Below, piece after piece: positions 53,654-59,684 of a stretch of 64,000 nt of DNA (within the stretch, counting starts at the first letter, position 1; each line of letters starts with the position of its first letter). The notes under the pieces were generated by a model that was not told the DNA's origin, searched no databases, and saw nothing but the letters and a program-made list of their open reading frames with translations. The position numbers and the translations under genes are program-made. This stretch comes from an uncultured Lachnospiraceae bacterium (GTDB lineage Bacteria > Bacillota > Clostridia > Lachnospirales > Lachnospiraceae), in contig CAJUQO010000006.1 in NCBI GenBank assembly GCA_910588295.1, forward strand, positions 21,054-85,053, read 5' to 3'.

Positions 53654-53868
53654 CAGCTGATCCCCCATTCTTTCAGACACTCTTCGAGGGTCAGGGTATC
53701 ATCTTTTTCGGGATCAGGATCATTTTCATAATTTTCCCACATTCTCTGGCAAAAGAGGTCGTCTGCCTCCTCATCCGCGGTGATTCCCTGTACATAGGCC
53801 AAGACATATCCCATCTTATAATCTGGTATGCTGTCCAGCAGGTTTATAATTTTTTCTTTATTGCTCAT
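53653..53868 (-). CDS. Antitoxin partner of the RelE-type toxin
   Basis: This 71-aa acidic protein (MSNKEKIINLLDSIPDYKMGY, later ADDLFCQRMWENYEND) precedes the toxin and overlaps its start. Its N-terminal MSxxEKIxxLLDSIPxxK is shared with the antitoxin-like gene at 54574. AAAGGAG lies in the end of repeat R2. An earlier in-frame ATG in the repeat would add the residues MIKMFDAKKG to both antitoxins; the SD position argues against it. Confidence 0.8.
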   Translation of the reverse strand: MSNKEKIINLLDSIPDYKMGYVLAYVQGITADEEADDLFCQRMWENYENDPDPEKDDTLTLEECLKEWGIS

Positions 53869-53877
53869 ATCTGCTGC

Positions 53878-53996
53878 TCCTTTCTTGGCATCAAACATTT
53901 TTATCATTTATAAGATCATCGTCGCCCTGTTTCATTATAGGGAATGCGGCAAAATCATTCCTCTACTTTCCCCATAACCTTCCCGATCAGGCGGAC
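53878..53996 (-). repeat. 119-bp direct repeat R2 (repressor tail plus module leader)
   Basis: This copy matches 54772-54890 at 117 of 119 positions. On the minus strand it encodes the repressor's last residues RLIGKVMGKVEE and TGA, then a noncoding leader with TATAATG, and ends at AAAGGA, the ribosome site of the RelE module's antitoxin. It is separated from the true repressor by the MazF module and the gene at 54014. Confidence 0.9.
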
Positions 53997-54013
53997 GCAA
54001 GTTTTTTAGCGGT

Positions 54014-54190
54014 TCAGTCCCACACGATATCTTTCTCATTGGTGAAAACATGGCAGCCGGGATTAGTGTTGATGGCCTTAAGCATCTCGAGATCTGTTTC
54101 ATCAGGTTCTACCTCTTCGATATCATCCCAAGAAGGGGAACATTTTTTCTGTATCAGTTCCCAGAAGTTTTCGGCGTCAGCATTGGTCAT
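54014..54190 (-). CDS. Small acidic protein, antitoxin-like
   Basis: This 58-aa protein (MTNADAENFWELIQKKC, then DETDLEMLKAIN and FTNEKDIVWD) is strongly acidic, like type II antitoxins, and has GGAGCAG before the ATG. No toxin gene adjoins it directly: downstream is repeat R2 and upstream the MazF-type toxin. It could be a free antitoxin left by deletion, or an unrelated small gene. Confidence 0.55.
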   Translation of the reverse strand: MTNADAENFWELIQKKCSPSWDDIEEVEPDETDLEMLKAINTNPGCHVFTNEKDIVWD

Positions 54191-54256
54191 AATAGTAACT
54201 GCTCCGATGATCTTTTATTTTACAGCTGTCATTGTTTTACATCCTTATGTCTTTTG

Positions 54257-54589
54257 TTATGTTTGAATAATGGAATATATTTTATCAATACATTCGGATA
54301 ATTTAGTTTGATTTATGTGTCCGATTTTATATAAAATAAGTTTTTCATCCAGAGTAAATATTTTGTTTGGCCGAATATTACTGTCCTGTTTCAGAGACCC
54401 TGATGTGAAACTGGTCTGTGATAAAGGGATTGCGTAATTGTCCCGGATACCCTTGGAGGTGATCTGCAGCATGATATAATCATCTCCTGTCAGATCCGCA
54501 AGGATGAGGGCAGGGCGTTTCTTTGCGGAACTTAAGTCGGTGAAAGGGAAAGGGAGTACGACTATATCGCCTTTTATAAATCTTCCCAT
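54257..54589 (-). CDS. PemK/MazF-family toxin
   Basis: This 110-aa endoribonuclease-type toxin has the family start KGDIVVLPFPFTDLSSAKKRPALIL, then DYIMLQITSK and FTLDEKLILYKIGHINQ. It overlaps the upstream antitoxin gene by 16 bases. The family cleaves mRNA at short sequences; the target here is unknown. Confidence 0.92.
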   Translation of the reverse strand: MGRFIKGDIVVLPFPFTDLSSAKKRPALILADLTGDDYIMLQITSKGIRDNYAIPLSQTSFTSGSLKQDSNIRPNKIFTLDEKLILYKIGHINQTKLSECIDKIYSIIQT

Positions 54590-54762
54590 GCGATATCCTC
54601 CTCATTACGCAGCCAGTCTTTAGCCAGGCTGGGCTCGCTTAAAAAAGAATTGTTGATATCCGATTCCTCATATAAAACAAATTTCACGAAAGCAAGTATG
54701 ATATCCAGCTTGTTTTCCGGGACGCTGGAGATCAGGTTTTCAAGCATTTGCTGTTTGGACAT
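54574..54762 (-). CDS. Antitoxin partner of the MazF-type toxin
   Basis: This 62-aa acidic protein (MSKQQMLENLISSVPENKLD, ending NEEDIAWEDL) precedes and overlaps the toxin. It resembles the RelE-module antitoxin in its first 20 residues. The start at 54762 lies 9 bases after AAAGGA at the end of repeat R1. Confidence 0.8.
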   Translation of the reverse strand: MSKQQMLENLISSVPENKLDIILAFVKFVLYEESDINNSFLSEPSLAKDWLRNEEDIAWEDL

Positions 54763-54771
54763 ATTCATAAT

Positions 54772-54890
54772 TCCTTTCTTGGCATCAAACATTTTTATCA
54801 TTTATAAGATCATCGTCGCCCTGTTTCATTATAGGGAATGCGGCAAAATCATTCCTCTACTTTCCCCACAACCTTCCCGACCAGGCGGAC
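54772..54890 (-). repeat. 119-bp direct repeat R1 (true repressor tail plus module leader)
   Basis: This is the original location of the repeat: it covers the last 14 codons of the S24 repressor, its TGA, and the leader of the MazF module down to AAAGGA. The second copy is at 53878-53996 with only two substitutions. Confidence 0.9.
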
Positions 54891-55568
54891 GTCTTCATCT
54901 CCCGGGATATCTGTATACCTGGGGTTTTTGGAGATTAGGCCGGCTTCGCCGTATTCCTTCAGGAAACATTCATTCCGGATGGTGAATATGCCGATCTCCC
55001 CGTGCCGGATGCGTTCGGCTTTTTTGACGTACAGTTTTTCCCCGTCATGGTAGTCCGGTTCCATGGAATCGCCGCTTACCCCAATGATGAAATCTGCGTC
55101 CGCAGGCGGGGCCTCGATCAGGGCCGTGGGTATATCATCAAAGATAAACCCGGCCCCGGCACAGGCGATCTTCCCGTAGTAGGCCCAGAGCCTTGTGGCG
55201 GGGGAGTTCTCCAACGCTGTGATCTGCGCGTCCTTTTGGCGTATGTCGGCGGAGCGGGCGGCCTCCCAGTCAAGCACAGTGTCCACATGGGATTTACCGG
55301 TGGGATCGAGGGTACGGTATTTTTCTATAAGTTTGAATTCTGGTATGCTAATTTCGTCATCAGGAAGTGCAGGAGATAAAAAATAGTTTGGTTTTACGTT
55401 TAATACGCCACACACATATGAAAGCATATCTAAATCTGGTTTACTCACATTTTTTTCCCAATTACTAATGGTTGTATTGGTTACTCCTAATTGTTTTGCC
55501 AATTCAGATTGTTTAAGTCCTTTGCACGTTCTGGCTTGTTTTAGCTTATCTCCGAAGGTTTGTTCCAT
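54849..55568 (-). CDS. S24/LexA-like (CI-type) repressor
   Basis: This 239-aa protein has an N-terminal XRE HTH (LKQSELAKQLGVTNTTISNWEK at about residues 18-40, shown split over a helix pair) and a C-terminal S24 domain. The cleavage site is likely in ACAGAGF near 133. The catalytic Ser is in GVSGDSMEPDYHDGE near 165 and the Lys in FLKEYGE near 205. Such repressors hold mobile elements silent and self-cleave on SOS induction. It is divergent from the small HTH gene at 55731. Confidence 0.94.
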   Translation of the reverse strand: MEQTFGDKLKQARTCKGLKQSELAKQLGVTNTTISNWEKNVSKPDLDMLSYVCGVLNVKPNYFLSPALPDDEISIPEFKLIEKYRTLDPTGKSHVDTVLDWEAARSADIRQKDAQITALENSPATRLWAYYGKIACAGAGFIFDDIPTALIEAPPADADFIIGVSGDSMEPDYHDGEKLYVKKAERIRHGEIGIFTIRNECFLKEYGEAGLISKNPRYTDIPGDEDVRLVGKVVGKVEE

Positions 55569-55610
55569 TATTTTTGCCCCTCCTTTTCACTGATAATACA
55601 ATATTATTTA

Positions 55611-55691
55611 GATTTTGTAAATGATAAAATCCAAAAAACTTGAATTATATTTAGATAATCTATTGACATTACAAAATTCTTGGATTATACT
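55611..55691 (+). promoter_or_regulatory. Early rightward promoter with repressor operator dyad
   Basis: A near-ideal promoter, TTGACA (55663-55668), 17 bases, TATACT (55686-55691), drives the rightward genes. ATTTTGTAA (55611-55619) and TTACAAAAT (55670-55678) form an inverted repeat that brackets the intergenic region, with one arm inside the promoter spacer. This is a likely operator for the S24 repressor and the HTH protein. Confidence 0.75.
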
Positions 55692-55730
55692 ACATGCATA
55701 TTCCAATTAAATTGTAATGGAGGTGAGAAA

Positions 55731-55949
55731 GTGGAAGCGAACTTGGAAATTAAAGCATATCTTGAAGATAAGGGAATAACCCAAGCATTTCTAAGTCGCA
55801 AGACGGGAATACAAACAACGAAGCTTAATTTGGCACTAAATGGTGCACGCAGATTGTCGCTTGAAGAGTATTCATTAATTTGTGGAGTGCTTGGGGTAGA
55901 TACAAATTTTTTTCTCAGACCCAAGTTGCCAAAGGTAGAGAGGAGGTGA
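55731..55949 (+). CDS. Small HTH protein (Cro-like)
   Basis: This 72-aa protein has an XRE-type fold: ITQAFLSRKTGIQTTKLN as the HTH, then RRLSLEEYSLICGVLGVDTNFFL. It faces the S24 repressor and is the first gene of the rightward operon, the position of Cro. The start is GTG with GGAGGTGAG upstream. It ends KVERR, and those last codons (GTAGAGAGGAGGTGA) recur at nearly every cassette border to the right. Confidence 0.85.
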   Translation: MEANLEIKAYLEDKGITQAFLSRKTGIQTTKLNLALNGARRLSLEEYSLICGVLGVDTNFFLRPKLPKVERR

Positions 55950-55955
55950 GATGGG

Positions 55956-56138
55956 GTGATACTGGTAAAAATTGATGCGGATGAAATTTTGGAACAGGCG
56001 GAAAAAGTCCGGGATTTGGGGATCAGACTGAGCCGGGAAGCAGAAAAATTATGGATGATGTCAAAAGTCGGAGTTGTTAAAGATGTTAGGAAAGATGACA
56101 GCACCGCCGATGAGGATGTCGGCGGTGCTGTGGATTAG
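55956..56138 (+). CDS. Cassette pair 1, plus-strand gene: small helical protein
   Basis: This 60-aa protein has a GTG start and a helical N-terminal half (EILEQAEKVRDLGIRLSREAEKLW split over the helix). GAGGAGGTGA, which is also the 3' end of the HTH gene, is its ribosome site. A perfect GCACCGCCGA/TCGGCGGTGC hairpin lies in its last codons (56101-56128). It overlaps the convergent minus-strand gene by 4 bases (TTAG). Function is unknown. Confidence 0.65.
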   Translation: MILVKIDADEILEQAEKVRDLGIRLSREAEKLWMMSKVGVVKDVRKDDSTADEDVGGAVD

Positions 56139-56341
56139 ATGTGGATTCCATATCCGGCTAAAAGATTTTTAAGTTCAGCATGGTAATTCTCAAGTAATCG
56201 TTCTGAGTAAAATTTTATCATCTTGTGCGGAACGATACAGTCTTTTTTAGATGAAGAACCCATGAATTGGAAATTTGGATTATCTCCAAACTCTTCATTG
56301 GTTTCATTTAAAGAGCGATCAATGATTTTTTGTATATCCAT
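56135..56341 (-). CDS. Cassette pair 1, minus-strand gene: unknown
   Basis: This 68-aa soluble protein (MDIQKIIDRSLNETNEEF, later IVPHKMIKFYSERLLENYH) is of unknown function. AAGGAG lies 10 bases before the ATG. It is transcribed leftward from the promoter and 5' hairpin in leader repeat 1. Confidence 0.68.
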   Translation of the reverse strand: MDIQKIIDRSLNETNEEFGDNPNFQFMGSSSKKDCIVPHKMIKFYSERLLENYHAELKNLLAGYGIHI

Positions 56342-56353
56342 TGTATACATTCT

Positions 56354-56493
56354 CCTTTCTTTCATACTCGGCCATGGCAGTGGCCTGTAAGGAAAGAATA
56401 GTGGGAAGATGGATAAAACAACAACGAGGGATACATCAGTGGGAAAAAGGATTTGCGCCGGCGCAAATGAATGGAGTAGTAGAGAGGAGGTGA
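56354..56493. repeat. Leader repeat 1 of the cassette array
   Basis: This is a bidirectional leader. Leftward (minus) it has TTGTTG (56419-56424), an 18-base spacer and TATTCT (56395-56400), followed at once by a transcript-start hairpin GGCCACTGCCATGGCC (56370-56385). Rightward it has a perfect palindrome ATTTGCGCCGGCGCAAAT, then a mini-frame MNGVVERR-stop whose AGGAGGTGA is the ribosome site of the next gene. It is almost identical to repeat 6. Confidence 0.88.
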
Positions 56494-56498
56494 AAGAG

Positions 56499-56735
56499 AT
56501 GGACGAAAACAAACGGGAAGTATTTTATCTCTGTGACGGAGAGAAGGAAGACTGCAAAAAGAGAACCTGTTATAAGCACAGCGATGAAAAAGATCATCCA
56601 TGCAAACATACAAAAGACATTAATCACGCCATTAATTTTGAACAGAAACGGAAACATCCGTGCGCAAACTTTTATGAAAAAGAAACTGCACCCGGTAATC
56701 CGGATGCAGTAAGAAACAGTGCTGGAACCCATTAA
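56499..56735 (+). CDS. Cassette pair 2, plus-strand gene: cysteine/histidine-rich protein
   Basis: This 78-aa protein has six cysteines and several histidines, including LCDGEKEDCKKRTCYKHSDE and HPCKHTKDINHA, a layout seen in small hypothetical proteins of Firmicutes phages and ICEs. GAGGAGGTGA precedes the ATG. It ends in a TTAA shared with the convergent gene. Metal binding is likely; the role is unknown. Confidence 0.72.
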   Translation: MDENKREVFYLCDGEKEDCKKRTCYKHSDEKDHPCKHTKDINHAINFEQKRKHPCANFYEKETAPGNPDAVRNSAGTH

Positions 56736-57061
56736 AAGGGTAAAAAGTTTGCCAGGAATTCAGCGATTTCTTTGAAACCGTTTTTGAACCGGTTTTCCAT
56801 GTAGACGATAGTTTTGTCGGTAAGGGAAATTTCATTAGCAAGATCTTCTCCCTTAGTGCAATAAACGTAACCTTTTCTATAAAGCGACCAGAACAGGTCA
56901 GAAACATAGTCAGAAGATGTCGTAGGCAAATATTGGTCACGCATATCATCGGAATTGCCGAAATAGTTGGCGTCTTCTGGACTAAGGGCAGGTTGCTTTG
57001 AAAGAAATTGTTTATACATGGACACAAGAATTTTTTGCTGTTCTTTTGTTAAATCTTCCAT
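56732..57061 (-). CDS. Cassette pair 2, minus-strand gene: winged-helix-like protein
   Basis: This 109-aa protein (MEDLTKEQQKILVSMYKQFL, LFWSLYRKGYVYC, EISLTDKTIVYMENRF) has the helix-helix-wing pattern of small winged-helix proteins. It lacks the C-terminal membrane helix present in the products at 59190 and 59983. Leader repeat 2 provides its promoter and hairpin, and GGGGGA the ribosome site. Confidence 0.65.
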   Translation of the reverse strand: MEDLTKEQQKILVSMYKQFLSKQPALSPEDANYFGNSDDMRDQYLPTTSSDYVSDLFWSLYRKGYVYCTKGEDLANEISLTDKTIVYMENRFKNGFKEIAEFLANFLPF

Positions 57062-57070
57062 CAGGTATCC

Positions 57071-57257
57071 CCCTTTCTTTTTATACTCGGCCATGGCAGT
57101 GGCCTGTAAGGAAAGAATAATGGGAAGATGGATAAAACAACAACGAGGGATACATCAGTAGGAAAAGGATTTGCGCGGGCGCAAATGAATGGAGCAGTTT
57201 AAGACACAAAAGAATTACAGCTATTTAACGGTATCTGGAGCAGTAGAGAGGAGGTGA
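57071..57257. repeat. Leader repeat 2 of the cassette array
   Basis: This has the same order as repeat 1 (hairpin at 57089-57104), but the palindrome is ATTTGCGCGGGCGCAAAT. An extra 48 bp sits between GGAGCAGT and a second GGAGCAGTAGAGAGG, so GGAGCAGT is duplicated. The extended small frame ends in SGAVERR-stop. Confidence 0.85.
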
Positions 57258-57261
57258 GGAT

Positions 57262-57474
57262 ATGAAAATAGGTAGAATAACATTTTTGCATATTTTTAAT
57301 AAGGATGGGAGCCAGGAAGAAAAAATTGAAATTGTGGATGTTGATAGTAAAAGGTCACTGGGCATTTTCGGCATAATGGATCATGCCCAGTGCGTTGTAA
57401 ATCTGCCAATGGACATGCCGGAGGTAAAAAACATCTACAAGGAAAGCTTTGATATCCTGGAGAATTCTAAATAA
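57262..57474 (+). CDS. Cassette pair 3, plus-strand gene: unknown
   Basis: This 70-aa protein (MKIGRITFLHIFNKDGSQEE, later FGIMDHAQCVVNLP) is beta-rich and soluble, with no recognised family. GAGGAGGTGAGG precedes the ATG. Its last 40 bases overlap the convergent gene. Confidence 0.62.
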   Translation: MKIGRITFLHIFNKDGSQEEKIEIVDVDSKRSLGIFGIMDHAQCVVNLPMDMPEVKNIYKESFDILENSK

Positions 57475-57695
57475 TATCCGGCTTCATTTTTTAATACTTT
57501 AACTTGTGCGGCATCATCAGTTCCGTCATTTGCAGTCAGCACTATCACACTTCCTGTGGGATCGTGGCTATTGCGAATCCAATAGTTAAAGAAAAAGGAT
57601 CTTCCGGTTTTTGAAGAAACGTATTTTTCAACATCATATGAGATAAAAGGTGATTCTTCATTGAATATGGATTCGTTCCGAATAATCTTATCCAT
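57435..57695 (-). CDS. Cassette pair 3, minus-strand gene: unknown
   Basis: This 86-aa protein (MDKIIRNESIFNEESPF, SFFFNYWIRNSHDPTGS, NEAGYYLEFSRI) is of unknown function. GGAAGGAGGAG precedes the ATG. It overlaps the plus-strand gene by 40 bases at the 3' ends. Leader repeat 3 supplies TTGACT, 17 bases, TATCTT and a hairpin. Confidence 0.62.
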   Translation of the reverse strand: MDKIIRNESIFNEESPFISYDVEKYVSSKTGRSFFFNYWIRNSHDPTGSVIVLTANDGTDDAAQVKVLKNEAGYYLEFSRISKLSL

Positions 57696-57703
57696 AATAG
57701 TCT

Positions 57704-57817
57704 CCTCCTTCCATACTTGGCCGTGCCAGCGGCCTGTATAGATTAAGATAGAATGGAATGGGATGAAAGTCAATGAGGTATCCGATGGACTTTGCAGATG
57801 AAGAAATAGGGAGGTGA
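57704..57817. repeat. Leader repeat 3 of the cassette array (diverged)
   Basis: The leftward promoter is TTGACT-N17-TATCTT. The hairpin at 57719-57734 reads GGCCG-TGCCAG-CGGCC, with both arms changed together compared with GGCCA/TGGCC. The GC palindrome is absent. It ends in ATAGGGAGGTGA. Confidence 0.75.
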
Positions 57818-57824
57818 GGAGGGA

Positions 57825-57941
57825 ACGAAAAAGGAGAATAAAAAAGAGAAAATACCGTATTGTTTTAAGCTGTCAGTATTTTCTCTGATTGTTTCAATCG
57901 TATCATTAATGGCTGCCCTTGCTATTTTAACAATGCGATGA
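57825..57941 (+). CDS. Cassette pair 4, plus-strand gene: small membrane peptide with ACG start
   Basis: This frame encodes about 38 residues: a basic start (KKENKKEKIPY) and one hydrophobic helix (LSVFSLIVSIVSLMAALAIL). At the position where the other cassettes have ATG after GGAGGTGAGG, this one has ACG (57825-57827), and no other start codon fits. It may be silenced by a T-to-C change or start at ACG. It overlaps the convergent gene by 20 bases. Confidence 0.45.
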   Translation, partial: TKKENKKEKIPYCFKLSVFSLIVSIVSLMAALAILTMR

Positions 57942-58101
57942 TGGAAAGAATGAGTGAAGCAATAGACACAATGAGGGCAAGTGTGGAAATTACATTGGCA
58001 TAAATATCAAACCGATGCTTATAACAGGAACGCTTTTTTAAAGATTTAATGCCAATGCGGTTTAATTCTTCCCATTCTTCTGGAGACCCCAAATTTCCCA
58101 T
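57922..58101 (-). CDS. Cassette pair 4, minus-strand gene: small membrane protein
   Basis: This 59-aa protein starts MGNLGSPEEWEELNRIGIKS and ends with one hydrophobic helix, ISTLALIVSIASLILSIIAL. The helix resembles that of its convergent partner (LIVSIxSL in both). The ribosome site AGAAGA is weak. Leader repeat 4 carries its promoter. Small one-helix proteins at this location in prophages often act in superinfection exclusion; that is inference only. Confidence 0.65.
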   Translation of the reverse strand: MGNLGSPEEWEELNRIGIKSLKKRSCYKHRFDIYANVISTLALIVSIASLILSIIALLK

Positions 58102-58110
58102 ATACTGTCT

Positions 58111-58232
58111 TCTTTCTTTCGTACTTGGCTCTGGCGGGAGCCTGTAAATACAGGATAAGGGGAGCAGGACAGGAAGTCAATGAGGCATTCGGATCAAGTC
58201 GAGTATTTTCTGAAGCAGTAGAGAGGAGGTGA
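58111..58232. repeat. Leader repeat 4 of the cassette array (diverged)
   Basis: The leftward promoter is TTGACT-N17-TATCCT. The hairpin at 58127-58142 reads GGCTC-TGGCGG-GAGCC, again with paired changes that keep the stem. It ends in the small frame VFSEAVERR-stop, whose AGGAGGTGA serves the next gene. Confidence 0.78.
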
Positions 58233-58236
58233 GAGG

Positions 58237-58419
58237 ATGGCTAAAGAACTTGTAAGTAAAGAAGAATTTCGGAAGAAATCAGAATGCATTAGCAAGCAGA
58301 TTTCTTCCGGAAAAATGACGATCAATCAGGCCAGGGAGGCAATGGGTAAATCCAGGCATAAAGCCTCGTGGGCTGATGAATACCTTATGTCAGCAGAATT
58401 TTGTAGCAACGGAATGTGA
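58237..58419 (+). CDS. Cassette pair 5, first plus-strand gene: small helical protein
   Basis: This 60-aa protein (MAKELVSKEEFRKKSECISK, KMTINQAREAMGKSRHKASW) looks like a small DNA-binding or helical adaptor; no family was recognised. GAGGAGGTGAGAGG precedes the ATG. It is followed 16 bases later by a second plus-strand gene, so this cassette carries three genes. Confidence 0.62.
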   Translation: MAKELVSKEEFRKKSECISKQISSGKMTINQAREAMGKSRHKASWADEYLMSAEFCSNGM

Positions 58420-58435
58420 AGTTAGGAGAAACGGA

Positions 58436-58645
58436 ATGGGAGCGTATAGGCAAAAAGAAATAGTAAAAGAAATCAAAATAATGGAAAGTCAATGCAGACA
58501 TGAAAACCACATCAAAGTGAAGATAAGCGGTGATGTGAATGAAAGTCTGGCAAACAGGATCAGACTGCTTATTGAAAGCTACAATAAACAGTCTGATAAA
58601 AAGGCGAGTTACACGATTACATTACGTCGGGATCATAGGCCATAG
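58436..58645 (+). CDS. Cassette pair 5, second plus-strand gene: unknown
   Basis: This 69-aa protein (MGAYRQKEIVKEIKIMESQC, ISGDVNESLANRIRLLIES, SYTITLRRD) is of unknown function, with AGGAGAAAC before the ATG. It overlaps the convergent gene by 29 bases. Confidence 0.6.
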   Translation: MGAYRQKEIVKEIKIMESQCRHENHIKVKISGDVNESLANRIRLLIESYNKQSDKKASYTITLRRDHRP

Positions 58646-58862
58646 TGAAAGCAGGAATCTCGGAATATTTTTTCTTATCAGAGAAATCCAGTTCGCTAGC
58701 AGCCGAGAGGTATACATTGCCTTCTGTATTTTCATCAAAACCACCGCGGATAGCAATATTCACATACTTCTTTTGATCATTACGAATCTGATCGGCAATT
58801 TTAATAAGATCAGCAGCGCGGACAACCGTGCTTGTCCAATCAAAGGCATCTTTGATAACCAT
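58617..58862 (-). CDS. Cassette pair 5, minus-strand gene: unknown
   Basis: This 81-aa protein (MVIKDAFDWTSTVVRAADLI, NIAIRGGFDENTEGNVYLSA, ending MAYDPDVM) is of unknown function. AAAGGAGAAC precedes the ATG. Leader repeat 5 gives TTGTTC, 18 bases, TATCCT and the hairpin. Confidence 0.62.
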   Translation of the reverse strand: MVIKDAFDWTSTVVRAADLIKIADQIRNDQKKYVNIAIRGGFDENTEGNVYLSAASELDFSDKKKYSEIPAFTMAYDPDVM

Positions 58863-58870
58863 AGTAGTTC

Positions 58871-59053
58871 TCCTTTCTTATGTACTCGGCCATGGCAGTG
58901 GCCTATAAGGAAAGGATAATGACGGAAAAGGGAGCTGAACAATGAGGTATGCATCAAGAAATGTAAAATATTTCAAGGAGATTTGCGCGGGCTCAAATAG
59001 AGGTTAATCCCAATGTTTTGTTTGGGATTGAAGAACCAGTAGAGAGGAGGTGA
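58871..59053. repeat. Leader repeat 5 of the cassette array
   Basis: The hairpin at 58888-58903 is GGCCA-TGGCAG-TGGCC. The palindrome is imperfect (ATTTGCGCGGGCTCAAAT) and is followed by a second inverted repeat, AATCCCAA/TTGGGATT (about 59007-59031). The small frame ends IEEPVERR-stop with AGGAGGTGA. Confidence 0.8.
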
Positions 59054-59058
59054 GAGGG

Positions 59059-59193
59059 ATGGAGGATAACAATAAACGCAAAAAGAAATGGAGGCCACAC
59101 ATCAGTGGGACAGATGCCCAGCTTGTGACCACCATTATAGCATTAATAGTTGTGGTATTTTGCCATATTATATTGCCCGCACTTGGGTACTAG
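59059..59193 (+). CDS. Cassette pair 6, plus-strand gene: 44-aa membrane peptide
   Basis: This small protein has a basic N-terminus (MEDNNKRKKKWRPHISG) and one hydrophobic helix (LVTTIIALIVVVFCHIILPA). GAGGAGGTGAGAGGG precedes the ATG. It shares a CTAG with the convergent gene's stop. It is one of four one-helix products in the array. Confidence 0.62.
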   Translation: MEDNNKRKKKWRPHISGTDAQLVTTIIALIVVVFCHIILPALGY

Positions 59194-59672
59194 TGGATAA
59201 AGCTCTGAAAAAGGGAAAGGATTACGTCCAAGTGATCGATAGCTTCGATTATAGTCAGGATCGCAGCAGCGATAGACGCAATCCAACCCTTTATATCTGC
59301 TTTCTTGGCGACTTTAAAAGCGATATCCGCTTGTTTCGTGGCGGCATCGGACTGTTGTTTTGCTGACTTAGCAATATTTTCGGCGGAATTGGCCATTGCC
59401 CGGATAGATTTTTTGAATTCGTCTTCGCTTTTAAGAGTATGCAAATAACCTTTACCCAACTCAGCAATGCGGTAAGGCGAGTAAATAGGTTGTGGAAATT
59501 CATCATCTGTATAGTCGATGATATGGGTTTCAATCAGCCCGTATTCGCATAATTGATCGAAACACGGGTTTTCAGAACTCTGATTAGAGGGTATTTCTTC
59601 CACATCGGCAAAATGCTTGAGCAATGCAAGAGATTCTTTGCTGAGGTGGATATTGTCAAATTCTTTGCTCAT
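59190..59672 (-). CDS. Cassette pair 6, minus-strand gene: winged-helix-like protein with membrane helix
   Basis: This 160-aa protein has an N-terminal winged-helix-like domain (about residues 9-80: LSKESLALLKHFADVEEIP, FDQLCEYGLIETHIID, YRIAELGKGYLH). An Ala/Lys coiled-coil follows (90-130, SAENIAKSAKQQSDAATKQA), then a C-terminal hydrophobic segment (IKGWIASIAAAILTIIEAID). Proteins combining a wHTH-like domain with a membrane anchor occur in Firmicutes prophages; function is unknown. GGAGG precedes the ATG. Confidence 0.7.
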   Translation of the reverse strand: MSKEFDNIHLSKESLALLKHFADVEEIPSNQSSENPCFDQLCEYGLIETHIIDYTDDEFPQPIYSPYRIAELGKGYLHTLKSEDEFKKSIRAMANSAENIAKSAKQQSDAATKQADIAFKVAKKADIKGWIASIAAAILTIIEAIDHLDVILSLFQSFIH

Positions 59673-59684
59673 ATGAGAGCCTCC

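Noticed and set aside
57813..57884. Use of GTG inside the Shine-Dalgarno block as start of the pair-4 gene
   Set aside because: That frame encodes only about 24 Arg/Lys-rich residues and stops; the membrane-helix frame has the family-like product.
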